Below, one piece after another: positions 44,150-53,287 of a stretch of 64,000 nucleotides of DNA. The position numbers were made by a program, and so were the translations under genes. This stretch comes from Candidatus Thiodiazotropha sp. (ex Codakia rugifera). Lineage in GTDB: Bacteria > Pseudomonadota > Gammaproteobacteria > Chromatiales > Chromatiaceae. The notes under the pieces are model-generated. The model was given only the letters and a program-made list of their open reading frames with translations. It was not told where the DNA came from and ran no database searches. The DNA lies in NCBI GenBank assembly GCA_025656675.1, contig JAHXHN010000010.1, positions 30,716-94,715 on the forward strand. Direction: 5' to 3'. Position 1 is the stretch's first letter. Each line of letters opens with the position of its first letter.

Positions 44150-44359
44150 ATGAGCGATCATGTCTACAAAAAAATTCAGTTGGTGGGTTCTTCAAGTACC
44201 AGTACTGACGATGCTATTCGCAATGCCATTGCCCGTGCCAGTGAAACCATCAACAACATGAATTGGTTTGAAGTGGTGGAGACCCGGGGGCATATCGAAA
44301 ATGGTCAGGTCTCTCACTGGCAGGTCACCATCGAAATAGGATTTCGCTTGAACGATTGA
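44150..44359 (+). CDS. Dodecin
   Basis: 69 residues, the full dodecin length. It has [23 protein letters not shown], then the flavin-stacking Trp and strand in [29 protein letters not shown] (outline). Twelve subunits form a hollow sphere that stores flavin or CoA. It stands alone, 25 bases from the right arm of the nested inverted repeat, which may influence its expression. Confidence 0.93.
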   Translation: MSDHVYKKIQLVGSSSTSTDDAIRNAIARASETINNMNWFEVVETRGHIENGQVSHWQVTIEIGFRLND

Positions 44360-44481
44360 GCGACAATTTGCAGCACAATACGGTTAACCCTAATAAAAGC
44401 AGGTAATAGCCCGAATACACAAGATAACTGAGGCTGCCTACATTGAAGTGACAGAGTATATATAAATAGAGGGTCACGACA

Positions 44482-44916
44482 ATGGATGCACGAAAAACCC
44501 CAAGAACCAAGACATCGTTTCAGGTAACGCTCACATCCAAGGCGAGTGGTGTAGAACAGACCCGGGTTGTCGAGGATATCAGTCAATCGGGTTTTTTCGT
44601 CTCTTCCCTGGGTACCTCCAAGATAGATGATCTCTATCTGATAGAGATTAAAAAGCCTGGCCAATCCAACTCCCTGCAATTAGTGGCCAGGGTTACCCGC
44701 ATCAACGATCAAGGGTGTGGGCTCTCATTCGATCATCTTCAACGGCATGAAAGCCAGTTCCTGTCTGAGCTGACCAACCCAAAATGGGATGGCAAAGATC
44801 TGCTTGAAGGGGTCATCATGCATGGTGTACTTGAAAACACGACTGACTTTGCTGCATGCATGCGATTAACCTCTCTACTGAGCAGTGGTTATCGACACAC
44901 AAATCGTTTGCACTAG
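44482..44916 (+). CDS. PilZ domain protein
   Basis: 144 residues. The c-di-GMP-binding pattern is present in compact form: RKTPRTKTSF at the N-terminus (RxxxR) and EDISQSGFFV near 31 (DxSxxG). RVTRINDQGCGLSF follows near 72. The C-terminal ~40 residues are outside the domain. It is probably a small cytosolic c-di-GMP effector. In the same window lie a FimX-like protein and a YajQ protein, so three c-di-GMP-associated proteins are present without an active cyclase. Confidence 0.82.
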   Translation: MDARKTPRTKTSFQVTLTSKASGVEQTRVVEDISQSGFFVSSLGTSKIDDLYLIEIKKPGQSNSLQLVARVTRINDQGCGLSFDHLQRHESQFLSELTNPKWDGKDLLEGVIMHGVLENTTDFAACMRLTSLLSSGYRHTNRLH

Positions 44917-44961
44917 CAGAATCAGGAATTCCAATAACAGAGCGTCGTATTGGCTTTAAGA

Positions 44962-45133
44962 TTACCTGATTACCCACCCTACCGATATAGCTGGAGGTGT
45001 AGGGTGTGGCCCTGCCCCACCATAGCCCGCTGGAAGTCCACTCAAATCTTCCTATTAACGTTTCAGATCACCTTAAGTTAACTACCATTCAACAGCTATG
45101 CAATATAACTGATTGTGGTGGGTAATCAGGTAA
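44962..45133. repeat. 17-bp perfect inverted repeats enclosing a REP copy
   Basis: TTACCTGATTACCCACC at 44962-44978 is exactly complemented at 45117-45133. REP copy 9 lies between the arms and copy 10 just outside. No open frame of note lies in the 172 bases. The whole 44917-45264 spacer is non-coding. Confidence 0.65.
44999..45021. repeat. REP-like palindrome, copy 9
   Basis: GTAGGGTGTGGCCCTGCCCC followed by ACC, in the opposite written orientation to copies 3-5. Confidence 0.75.
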
Positions 45134-45158
45134 GATTATGTGTTCCGATCAGCAATCC

Positions 45159-45180
45159 GGTGTGGCCCTGTACCGAACAC
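45159..45180. repeat. REP-like palindrome, copy 10 (degenerate)
   Basis: GGTGTGGCCCTGTACCGAAC followed by AC, 138 bases after copy 9 and in the same orientation. Confidence 0.55.
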
Positions 45181-45264
45181 TATGACTGACAGGGTGGAGA
45201 GTGAGAGATCCCTACTGCTGTTTCTAGAACGGTTAATCATCAGCTATTAATAAACCAGGATTTT

Positions 45265-46050
45265 TTAGGACTGGGCGTCACTCACAAACTCCAAGGAGAG
45301 TTCACCCAGATCGACACGGTCCCCATTGTTCAACGCCACACCTCCTGCCCTGATCGATTCCCCGTTGATCATGGGGGTGTTATCGCCGCCCACTTTAAGT
45401 AGAAAATAGCCTGAATGGCGACGATTGATCAGCACCAGATCTCCGCCTGGTTTACCGACACTGAAAAATGCCCGATCAACCACTTTTTCCTCACCTTTCT
45501 GTTCACCTGACAGGAAACGAACCTTGGCTTGCGGCTCTGATTCCCGCTCTGTTTCAGCAGGCTGATCGGATGGCTCATTATCAACAGATGACGATACTGA
45601 CTTAGAGACAGGTACTACCGGTGGCGGTGTCGATTGCACATCTGTAGTGACAGCAGCGGGTTTCGATGCATTGGGTGTTACACTTGGTGGAGGCAGGTCA
45701 GTTGGTTGGTTAGGTCGAAGTACAATAGTCCGGTCAGGATCATCATCCATATCCTGATCGGGCAGTTGGGCAATGTAACGCATACGATACTTTCCGACTT
45801 CAATCAGATCACCATGCTTAAGAAATCGCTTAGTAATAACAGTACCGTTCACTTTAGTGCCGTTAGTACTCTGTTCGTCCTCAATGGAAAAGCCTCGAAA
45901 CACGCGTAACAAAGTGGCATGATGACGGCTTACTGATCGATCTCTTAAGCAGATTTTACAGCTCTCATCACGCCCGATCAGCAAGCGCTTTTCGATAAGC
46001 GGAAACTCTTGCGGTGACCCGTCGTCACTCATAACTACGAGTTTTTCCAT
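45265..46050 (-). CDS. Protein with two FHA domains
   Basis: 261 residues. FHA domain 1 (about 1-95) has LLIGRDESCKICLRDRSVSRHHATL and STNGTKVNG, the phosphothreonine-binding loops. A Pro/Ser/Thr/Glu-rich linker (about 100-170) follows. FHA domain 2 (about 175-255) is weaker (FFSVGKPGGDLVLINRRHSGYFLL, MINGESIRAGG). There is no membrane segment. It reads Thr phosphorylation, and the linker offers many possible sites. It is downstream of a PP2C phosphatase in the same unit (36 bases apart). The matching Ser/Thr kinase is not in the window. Confidence 0.9.
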   Translation of the reverse strand: MEKLVVMSDDGSPQEFPLIEKRLLIGRDESCKICLRDRSVSRHHATLLRVFRGFSIEDEQSTNGTKVNGTVITKRFLKHGDLIEVGKYRMRYIAQLPDQDMDDDPDRTIVLRPNQPTDLPPPSVTPNASKPAAVTTDVQSTPPPVVPVSKSVSSSVDNEPSDQPAETERESEPQAKVRFLSGEQKGEEKVVDRAFFSVGKPGGDLVLINRRHSGYFLLKVGGDNTPMINGESIRAGGVALNNGDRVDLGELSLEFVSDAQS

Positions 46051-46086
46051 AAATGCATCTACCTAGGTATTATTACAATTCTTGGT

Positions 46087-46836
46087 TCAATTGTTGTTTG
46101 CCGCCACACAGACCAGAATGACCGAGATGTTATCCATCCCACCCATTCTACAGGCAAAATCGACGAGTTCATCGACCTTCTGCATCAGATCTAACGTTTG
46201 GTTCTCTAGGATACTTTGCATTTCATCATCCGTCACCATACCCGTCAGGCCATCGGAGCAGAAAAGATAGAGATCTCCCACCTCGATAGGGGTCTCGGCT
46301 AGATCGACATCAACCTCCTGCTCTGAACCGAAGGCCCTTGACAACACATTGGTCGGCACACCTGCCATCAGTGCTTGTTCAATGCTAGCAAAATCTCCGA
46401 TATTCACCATCTCTTGTATCAGTGTATGATCGGTTGTCAATTGATCGAAAACCCCGGATCGCAAACGATAGAGCCTCGAATCACCGACATGAGCATGGAT
46501 CAGATGCTGTTCATGGAACACACCAACGACCAGGGTGGTTCCCATCCCCTGGTATTCCGGTACCTGTTGTGAGAGTTCGAGGATTGCCTGGTTAACACCA
46601 TGCATTGCATCAAGCAGTGCCTGACTGGCAATCCTGTCGTCGCTGTCCGGCTGACCAGTAAGCAGCTGACTGACCAGCATGTCAACGGCCAGACCACTAG
46701 CCACCTCGCCAGCATTAGCGCCTCCCATGCCATCAGCGAGAATCATCAGTCCCGCTTCGGGATCACCACCCACCGCATCTTCGTTATGCTCCCGTACCAC
46801 CCCTTTATCGGTACGCATGGCCACTTCTAATTTCAA
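46087..46836 (-). CDS. PP2C-type Ser/Thr protein phosphatase
   Basis: 249 residues, the Stp1/PrpC size. PP2C metal motifs: REHNEDAVGG, LADGMGGANAGEVAS, HVGDSRLYRL, FCSDGLTGMV and GGMDNISVILV. The start is a TTG with AGGAG six bases upstream. It dephosphorylates Ser/Thr residues in the cytosol. It pairs with the downstream FHA protein; in type VI secretion and other loci PP2C-FHA-kinase act together, but no such genes are seen here. Confidence 0.92.
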   Translation of the reverse strand: MKLEVAMRTDKGVVREHNEDAVGGDPEAGLMILADGMGGANAGEVASGLAVDMLVSQLLTGQPDSDDRIASQALLDAMHGVNQAILELSQQVPEYQGMGTTLVVGVFHEQHLIHAHVGDSRLYRLRSGVFDQLTTDHTLIQEMVNIGDFASIEQALMAGVPTNVLSRAFGSEQEVDVDLAETPIEVGDLYLFCSDGLTGMVTDDEMQSILENQTLDLMQKVDELVDFACRMGGMDNISVILVCVAANNN

Positions 46837-46888
46837 GCTGGCTCCTGAGTTGTCATGGTATCAACTACTGGTAAATTGACTGAGACAG

Positions 46889-47674
46889 CTATTTTTTAGC
46901 GGACTGGCTGGTCTCTAACTTTTTCATCTCTTCTAAAATGGTGTTCATCCGCTTTGCGGGCATATAGCCCGGTAACATGTCACCACTCTCCAGAAATACT
47001 GCCGGGGTACCGTTTACACCTAGTAACTGGCCAAGATTCCAATGATTGTTAACTGGATTTTCACACTCTTTTTTTGCCAGTTTTTCGCCCGCCTTGGAAC
47101 GTGTCATGGCATCCTTCCGGTCATCCGCACACAATACAGTGACCGCCTTGTCATAGGAGTCGCTGCCAATTCCAGCTCGGGGAAACATTAAATAGCGAAC
47201 CCGAATACCCAGCTCGTTGTAATCATCTATCTCACTATGGAGTTTTTGGCAATAACCGCAATCGATATCGGTAAAAATCGTGACCGTGTGCTGAAATTTT
47301 TCGGGTGCGAAGATCACCATATTGTCTTCCCCCACTGCCTCAATAGCCTGGGCCTTTGCTCGTGAAACCTTTGGCGAGGTCAAATCCTCTCGACTATCGA
47401 GATCAAACAGCTTTCCGCTCAGTAAATACTTGCCATCGGCAGATACATAGAATAGCTGTGGCCCCACCATGACCTCATAGAGCCCACTGACCTCAGCAGG
47501 TGTGATACTGGAAATGTTGCCACTTTTTAGAATCTTGTTAATGCCTTCTCTCACCTTGAGCACTTCCGCATCTTGTTGAGTGGGCTCAGCCATGGCATAA
47601 CTGACAAAGAGCATGGGAAGAAACGATAACAGTATGACTGCCAGCCAGAGGCCGGGTTTGTGAGATTTTTTCAT
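46889..47674 (-). CDS. dsbC: Periplasmic disulfide isomerase DsbC
   Basis: 261 residues. A signal peptide (LAVILLSFLPMLFVSYAMA) leads into an N-terminal dimerisation domain (about 35-100). The thioredoxin domain carries the active site TDIDCGYCQKLH (CGYC) near 140, and the cis-Pro loop is GVNGTPAVFLESG near 225. It isomerises wrong disulfides in the periplasm. It sits seven bases after yajQ in an ogt-xerD-yajQ-dsbC run; xerD-dsbC adjacency is also seen in E. coli. Confidence 0.94.
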   Translation of the reverse strand: MKKSHKPGLWLAVILLSFLPMLFVSYAMAEPTQQDAEVLKVREGINKILKSGNISSITPAEVSGLYEVMVGPQLFYVSADGKYLLSGKLFDLDSREDLTSPKVSRAKAQAIEAVGEDNMVIFAPEKFQHTVTIFTDIDCGYCQKLHSEIDDYNELGIRVRYLMFPRAGIGSDSYDKAVTVLCADDRKDAMTRSKAGEKLAKKECENPVNNHWNLGQLLGVNGTPAVFLESGDMLPGYMPAKRMNTILEEMKKLETSQSAKK

Positions 47675-47680
47675 CGATGA

Positions 47681-48163
47681 TTAGTCCCGAAAGTTTTGAT
47701 ATTGAAGAGGAAGACCGTAGTCCTTATCCCGTAATAAGACGATAACCTGCTGCAGATCATCCCGTTTTTTCCCTGTCACCCGAACCTGCTCACCCTGAAT
47801 CTGGGCCTGTACCTTGAGCTTGCTACTCTTGATCTCCTTGACCATCTTTTTAGCAACATCAGTTTCGATGCCCTGTTTGATGATCACCACCTGTCGTGCT
47901 GCGTTGAGACTGGTTTCCGGATCCTTGACATCCATAGCGGCAATATCGACTTTTCGTTTGACCAGTTTCTGGCGCAGAATATCCATCATTTGATTCAGTT
48001 GAAACTCTTGCTCGGCACGCAGGGTGATATCACTGTCACTCTGCTCGAATTTTGCATCCACACCTTTAAAGTCGAAACGAGTCCCTATCTCCCTATTGGC
48101 CTGGTCCACGGCGTTTCTGACCTCCTGAAGATCAACCTCAGAGACGATATCAAACGATGGCAT
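47681..48163 (-). CDS. yajQ: YajQ family nucleotide-binding protein
   Basis: 160 residues from the ATG at 48163 ([19 protein letters not shown]), which has AGGAG upstream; longer frames lack support. The whole protein matches YajQ/UPF0234, a two-RNP-fold protein: [27 protein letters not shown], and [14 protein letters not shown] near the C-terminus. Relatives bind c-di-GMP or GTP/tRNA. It lies between xerD and dsbC. Confidence 0.93.
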   Translation of the reverse strand: MPSFDIVSEVDLQEVRNAVDQANREIGTRFDFKGVDAKFEQSDSDITLRAEQEFQLNQMMDILRQKLVKRKVDIAAMDVKDPETSLNAARQVVIIKQGIETDVAKKMVKEIKSSKLKVQAQIQGEQVRVTGKKRDDLQQVIVLLRDKDYGLPLQYQNFRD

Positions 48164-48261
48164 TGGGTGCTCCTGACAACTTAACTTTTGCTGGAAGTGG
48201 ACTCTACCATAACCTGAATCCACTCTCATGGGTTTGATAACACGCCGATTCTGAGGACAAT

Positions 48262-49173
48262 TCACCCTCGGGGATGGTGCTGGGCATGTAACTGCTTCAG
48301 TCTTTCACGGGCCACATGGGTGTATATCTGGGTGGTCGACAGGTCACTATGCCCCAGTAACAGCTGCACAACCCGTAGATCTGCCCCATGGTTGAGGAGA
48401 TGGGTGGCAAATGCATGCCGCAGGGTATGGGGTGAGATGTTGTGACTGATCCCCGCTGTAGCGGCATGCTTTTTGATTCTGTACCAGAATGCCTGACGAG
48501 TCATGCCCCGACCGCGTCGGGTAGGGAACAGGTGGGGACAGACCCGGGCACCCAGAAGTTCTCCGCGAGCACCCTCGTAAAACTGTTCCAACCATCGTTG
48601 TGCCTCATCTCCCATAGGCACCAGCCGCTCTTTGCCCCCTTTGCCGATGATGCGCATCACACCTTGATTCAGACTCACCTGTTCAGGGCGAAGATCCACC
48701 AACTCAGAAACCCGTAGACCTGAGGCATAAAGTACCTCGAGCATGGTGCGATCCCGCAGGCCCTCTGCATCATCCAGATCAGGCGCACCAAGCAGGGCCT
48801 CCACCTCTTCCTCGGAGAGGGATTTTGGCAATGGCCGGCCTAACTTGGGTGAGTCGATACGTACACTGGGGTCGGCGCTCAACCAACCCTCCCGCAAACT
48901 GTATTGATAAAACTGTCTGACACAGGAGAGCAATCGCGCGGTGGAGCGCGGCTTTCTACCCTGTTGAACCAAACTCGCCAGATAGTACTGAAGATCGGCC
49001 CGTTGAGCCTTCAACAGACCGTAACCCCGGCTTTTTTGTAGCCACTCCGCCACATTGCCAAGGTCTGATTGATAGGCTGAAAGGGTATTACGACTTAATC
49101 CACGCTCCATCCACAACGCATCGGAAAAGGTTTCTATGAGTTGAACATCCTCAACATCACGGATCACAAACAT
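48262..49173 (-). CDS. xerD: Tyrosine recombinase XerD
   Basis: 303 residues. The N-terminal SAM-like core-binding domain spans about 12-95. The catalytic domain has Arg in [21 protein letters not shown] (H-xx-R), [15 protein letters not shown] with His and the Tyr nucleophile. The length and [20 protein letters not shown] fit the chromosome-dimer-resolving XerD rather than an integrase. It acts with XerC and FtsK at dif. Its start overlaps the ogt 3' end by ten bases. Confidence 0.94.
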   Translation of the reverse strand: MFVIRDVEDVQLIETFSDALWMERGLSRNTLSAYQSDLGNVAEWLQKSRGYGLLKAQRADLQYYLASLVQQGRKPRSTARLLSCVRQFYQYSLREGWLSADPSVRIDSPKLGRPLPKSLSEEEVEALLGAPDLDDAEGLRDRTMLEVLYASGLRVSELVDLRPEQVSLNQGVMRIIGKGGKERLVPMGDEAQRWLEQFYEGARGELLGARVCPHLFPTRRGRGMTRQAFWYRIKKHAATAGISHNISPHTLRHAFATHLLNHGADLRVVQLLLGHSDLSTTQIYTHVARERLKQLHAQHHPRG

Positions 49174-49652
49174 CCCTCGTGTCTCAATAACCAGCGCTTG
49201 ATTTCCAGCTTCTCTCCGCCCCGTTCACCAGCAAATCCACCCAGCCCATTTACTCCGACCACACGATGACACGGGATAATCAACGGACAGGGATTGGCGC
49301 GACAGGCATTTCCCACCGCTCTGGCACCACTGTCTATCTTTTTCGCCAGCTCACTGTAGGTCATTGTCTTGCCTGAAGGGATCTTTTGTAGCGCCTTCCA
49401 TACACGACGCTGAAACGGTGTACCACTGAGCGACAGCTCAAGGTTAAATGTACTGCCTGGATCTTGAAGATAGGCATTGATGGCATCCATTACTCGCGCA
49501 AGTCCGGGAACCTGATGTTTAAACTCCTTTTGTGGTGAAGAGAGATACACCAGCCTCTTCAATCTGTCCTCAGACAGGCTGATACCAACTGGAGCGAAGG
49601 GGAGTGAGATGACTGCTTGATAGTCGAATTGTGTATGGATCATGGTGTGCAC
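49164..49652 (-). CDS. ogt: Methylated-DNA-protein-cysteine methyltransferase
   Basis: 162 residues, the Ogt length. The active site IPCHRVVGVNGLGGFAGG-type segment is present as LIIPCHRVVGVNGLGGFAGE, with Cys as suicide acceptor, preceded by the DNA-recognition helix ARAVGNACRANPCP. It repairs O6-methylguanine in one step. The start may be the first ATG or the one three codons later. It leads the ogt-xerD-yajQ-dsbC unit. Confidence 0.94.
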   Translation of the reverse strand: MHTMIHTQFDYQAVISLPFAPVGISLSEDRLKRLVYLSSPQKEFKHQVPGLARVMDAINAYLQDPGSTFNLELSLSGTPFQRRVWKALQKIPSGKTMTYSELAKKIDSGARAVGNACRANPCPLIIPCHRVVGVNGLGGFAGERGGEKLEIKRWLLRHEGCL

Positions 49653-50086
49653 GCCTCAGGTTAGATTGCTCTGATCCCTTGTGTTGGAAAGGTACCCGAA
49701 AGAGGGTTCGATGTCTGTATTAAAATCACACACCGACATGTCCACAGATCCTGTGGATAACTTTGTGTGTAAGCTGAAGGAATTCATCCCCAGCCCTTGA
49801 TGCTACTACGCTCTTTTTAGATTGTGTAATTTCTATACAATTCATATAATATTATATTTTTCATGTAGTTATAATGCATTCTAAATATTTCAGAATAAAA
49901 GTTCCCTTTAACCTGTCAATCATTAGCGTGGCAGGTCAATGATTGTGTATAAAACTATTGACATGCCCTTTTCTACATGATCTGCAATACAACGGCAAAC
50001 GATGGCAGGATAGGCCGAGGTCAGGCGATTATTTAGGATCTAAAATCGTCCTCCGCGAAACCTTTTAAGGTGATATTATCCTGTCA
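49653..50086. other. AT-rich divergent spacer with inverted repeat
   Basis: 434 bases with no gene. TCCACAG (49741-49747) and CTGTGGA (49751-49757) form a short palindrome, and TGTGGATAA at 49752-49760 equals one DnaA box. An AT-rich stretch near 49815-49900 follows. It must contain promoters for ogt and ycgN. Confidence 0.45.
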
Positions 50087-50530
50087 ATGAGCAGAATCGA
50101 CCCACCCTTCTGGGAAAACATTCCACTGCACATCATGTCCCGTGAAAGATGGGAATCCCTCTGTGACGGCTGTGCCAAATGCTGTCTGCAGAAGTTCGAG
50201 GATGAGGAGACACGTGAAATCTTTTACACCAACGTAGTCTGTAACCTGTTGGACCTCGATGCCTGCCAATGCACACGCTACCAGGAGCGTTCGACCTTAG
50301 TACCCAACTGTGTGACACTGACCACACACGATCTTGATGATCCCTACTGGCTGCCCCCGACTTGTGCCTACCGCCTGCTGGCAGAAGGAAAACCTTTACC
50401 CACCTGGCACCCTCTGATATCTGGAAATCCTGACAGCGTCAAACTTGGAGGCCATTCCATACGTGGCAAGGTTGTGACGGAAGCCGAAGCGGATGATGAG
50501 TGGGAATTACACCTGATCGATTGGATATAA
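50087..50530 (+). CDS. ycgN: YcgN-family cysteine-cluster protein
   Basis: 147 residues of UPF0260/YcgN. The family's Cys set is visible: CDGCAKCCLQKF near 27, VVCNLLDLDACQCTRY near 50, NCVTL near 68 and TCAYRLL near 86. It has the CxxCxxCC pattern of the Fe-S or Zn-binding 'YkgJ' group. The N-terminal PPFWENIPLHIMSRERWESL is diagnostic. It is a cytosolic protein of unknown role. Its last bases overlap the next gene. Confidence 0.92.
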   Translation: MSRIDPPFWENIPLHIMSRERWESLCDGCAKCCLQKFEDEETREIFYTNVVCNLLDLDACQCTRYQERSTLVPNCVTLTTHDLDDPYWLPPTCAYRLLAEGKPLPTWHPLISGNPDSVKLGGHSIRGKVVTEAEADDEWELHLIDWI

Positions 50531-51594
50531 CACTGAACAACCAAATCACCACGCTTTCTCAATTTATTGAATCCGGGGGTCTTTCGCTCGGCTTTTCCGA
50601 TATGGGCCGGCGTATCATCAACATCCCGAGAGATCAGTTTATTCAGTTTGAGCTGGCCGAAACCCCCTATCCCCTCCCCCTGCAACAGCAGGCCTGGTTC
50701 GGCTTGACGATCTTTGATCCCGACGAGCCTCAGATTGATCCAATGATCTGGTTTATCCGCTTCCCTTTGGATGAACAGGGCAAACTTCAGCAAAGTGCCA
50801 GGGATGATTTCATGCATCAGTTGATGGAGCGTCTCGGCAATAACCTGTTGCCCGTAGACAATGGAAAAAAAATTGAAACCGCATTGCAGGATAACCCCTA
50901 TGCTTTTCAGCCCAAGTCGGAGCGTTTAGCTGTATTCCACGCACGCATGACGCATACTCTCAAGCGTCCTGTCTCACGTTTCCATGATCACGCCAAAGAC
51001 TATTTTGACGGTCAGTTAGGCTGGGATCAGTGGTCATTTATCGGTTATCAGGGTATTGCCGATCTGGCTGCTCGTATTGGCCAAAAGGGTAATTCAAAGC
51101 GGATCGCCAGTTCGATTCCATTCCTGCCAGCCTCCCCTCTGGAAGTACTATGTCACTGCCTGGAAAATGAAGTCATTCCCGAATCGCTGGCACATGCCCT
51201 CACCCTCAAGGCTGACTCGGCCTTACAGCAAACCGCGCCAAATCCACAAATCCTCACTGCGGTGATTCGTGGTCTTTCCCAAAGTCGTTCTGAGGAGATT
51301 CGCAACAATCTGATACTGAAGGTCCTTGACCACCCTATCGCTTCTCGTACCGATATCCTGGCAGCTATTGCAGGACGGGCTTGGGAGTGCCTCATCGACA
51401 GGGATCTTCGTAGACACTATCTTGAACGGTTGGCGAACAATGAAATAGGTCAGGATTTCTTCAACGGTATCCTTAGTGATCTGCTCTACCTGCCAGCCAC
51501 ACGGGATGCGATGCAATCCAGCATCAGAGATCCACAACGCTCAGAAAAATTGAGTGAAGTCATTGGACAATTCTTCAGTAGCGTACGGGGCTAG
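50521..51594 (+). CDS. DUF3549 family protein
   Basis: About 357 residues from a TTG at 50521, overlapping ycgN by ten bases; a GTG at 50500 is the alternative. The N-terminus LSQFIESGGLSLGFSDMGRRIINIP and the mainly helical C-terminal half (QSRSEEIRNNLILKVLD, AIAGRAWECLIDRDLRRHYLERLA) fit what I recall of DUF3549, a gammaproteobacterial family of unknown function. It has no signal peptide or membrane segment. Confidence 0.75.
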   Translation: MDITLNNQITTLSQFIESGGLSLGFSDMGRRIINIPRDQFIQFELAETPYPLPLQQQAWFGLTIFDPDEPQIDPMIWFIRFPLDEQGKLQQSARDDFMHQLMERLGNNLLPVDNGKKIETALQDNPYAFQPKSERLAVFHARMTHTLKRPVSRFHDHAKDYFDGQLGWDQWSFIGYQGIADLAARIGQKGNSKRIASSIPFLPASPLEVLCHCLENEVIPESLAHALTLKADSALQQTAPNPQILTAVIRGLSQSRSEEIRNNLILKVLDHPIASRTDILAAIAGRAWECLIDRDLRRHYLERLANNEIGQDFFNGILSDLLYLPATRDAMQSSIRDPQRSEKLSEVIGQFFSSVRG

Positions 51595-51679
51595 TACGCT
51601 TTAATTGTAACTTTTTGGACAATGACTAATCCGCACACAGGTCAGCCATAACAACCTCAAGCAAACAGTTGAAGCAGAC

Positions 51680-51705
51680 GCAGGGTGCGGCCTGCCGCAC
51701 CCTGC
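51680..51705. repeat. REP-like palindrome, copy 11 (perfect arms)
   Basis: Two 12-base arms (GCAGGGTGCGGC and its exact complement) around a 2-base loop, between the convergent DUF3549 and icd genes, where it may also stop transcription. Confidence 0.85.
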
Positions 51706-51762
51706 CTATGATAGAGCCAAATATGAGACTCGATAACTATCATGTGCCTGGCGAATATAATC

Positions 51763-53019
51763 CTACATCATTTCAATCATGGCATCGCCAAAGGCTGAGC
51801 AGCTCAACTCCTGGGGATCATCCATTAGGCGAGCAAGATCATAGGTGACACGCTTTGCGGAGATGGTGGCGCCCAGGCTCTTGATAATTAGATCTGCTGC
51901 CTCAAACCACCCCATATGACGCAGCATCATTTCAGCTGACAGGATCAGAGAGCCGGGATTGACTTTGTCCAGACCGGCATACTTAGGTGCGGTGCCATGG
52001 GTTGCCTCGAACATGGCCACGGTATCAGAAAGATTGGCCCCCGGGGCAATACCGATACCGCCCACCTGGGCTGCCAGTGCATCTGAGATGTAGTCACCAT
52101 TCAGGTTCAGGGTAGCAATTACACTATACTCTGCCGGGCGCAACAGGATCTGTTGCAGGAAGGCGTCAGCGATCACATCCTTGACGATAATCTCTTTACC
52201 GCTCTTGGGATTTTTGAAAGTGCACCAGGGGCCCCCATCCAATTCCACGGCACCGAACTCCTCCTTGGCCAATTCGTAACCCCAGTTTTTAAAGGCGCCT
52301 TCAGTGTACTTCATGATGTTACCCTTGTGGACCAGGGTGACTGAATCACGATCATTGTCGATGGCATATTGCAACGCTTTGCGCACCAGACGCTTGGTTC
52401 CTTCGCTTGAAACCGGCTTCACACCAATGCCTGAGGTTGCCGGAAAACGTATCTTACTGACACCCATGGTATCGTGCAGAAAATCGATAAGTGTCTTCAC
52501 CTCATCACTGCCCGACTCCCACTCTATACCGGCATAGATATCTTCTGAATTCTCACGAAAGATGACCATATTTGTCTTCTCAGGTGACTTCAGTGGGCTG
52601 GGGGTGCCCTCAAAATAGCGTACAGGTCTAAGGCAGACATAAAGGTCAAGCTGCTGACGCAGTGCTACATTGAGCGAACGGATGCCACCACCAACCGGTG
52701 TAGTCAGTGGCCCCTTGATGGAGACAACGTAATCCTTAACAGCGTCAAGACTCTCCTGGGGCAACCAAGTATCGGCATCATAAATATGCGTTGATTTTTC
52801 GCCGGCATAGATCTCCATCCAGGCTATCTTCTTGTCGCCACCATAGGCCTTCGCTACTGCCGCATCGATCACTTTACGCATCACCGGAGTGATGTCTACA
52901 CCAATGCCATCACCCTCGATATACGGGATGATCGGGTTATTTGGGACGTCCAGCACACCCTTTGCGTCAACCGTAATCTTTTCACCCGCTGAAGGGACCT
53001 CAATCTTGTCGTATGCCAT
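51763..53019 (-). CDS. icd: Isocitrate dehydrogenase (NADP+)
   Basis: 418 residues, the E. coli-type dimeric enzyme. The substrate Ser region is [13 protein letters not shown] near 108. Arg residues lie in [12 protein letters not shown], the catalytic Lys region is [14 protein letters not shown], and metal Asp residues are in [26 protein letters not shown] supports NADP use (Lys in the coenzyme loop). It converts isocitrate to 2-oxoglutarate in the TCA cycle. The start is ATG with AGGAAA upstream; no operon partner. Confidence 0.96.
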   Translation of the reverse strand: MAYDKIEVPSAGEKITVDAKGVLDVPNNPIIPYIEGDGIGVDITPVMRKVIDAAVAKAYGGDKKIAWMEIYAGEKSTHIYDADTWLPQESLDAVKDYVVSIKGPLTTPVGGGIRSLNVALRQQLDLYVCLRPVRYFEGTPSPLKSPEKTNMVIFRENSEDIYAGIEWESGSDEVKTLIDFLHDTMGVSKIRFPATSGIGVKPVSSEGTKRLVRKALQYAIDNDRDSVTLVHKGNIMKYTEGAFKNWGYELAKEEFGAVELDGGPWCTFKNPKSGKEIIVKDVIADAFLQQILLRPAEYSVIATLNLNGDYISDALAAQVGGIGIAPGANLSDTVAMFEATHGTAPKYAGLDKVNPGSLILSAEMMLRHMGWFEAADLIIKSLGATISAKRVTYDLARLMDDPQELSCSAFGDAMIEMM

Positions 53020-53287
53020 GTATGTTTCCTGTATAGAGATAAAAAACAGTGATTTACCCCAAGATGCCCGATATCAATGACGAATCAGGCCCAGTTGAAG
53101 AAATCAGATCTGCAATTGTAGCTGTGTTTTGGGGTTTGGTAGTAGGGTGAATACATATTCTTCTACAGACTGACTCAAGATGTTGTCGATTTGCACGCTA
53201 CAATGACAACACAAAATCCTCTATTTAGGGGGATTCATCTGTTTCGCCAACCATGCTTATTCCTCTAATACCAAACAGGGAGGTTAG

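Noticed and set aside
49741..49760. DnaA box and palindrome as a possible replication origin
   Set aside because: Only one box, no cluster, and no dnaA, gidA or parAB genes nearby.
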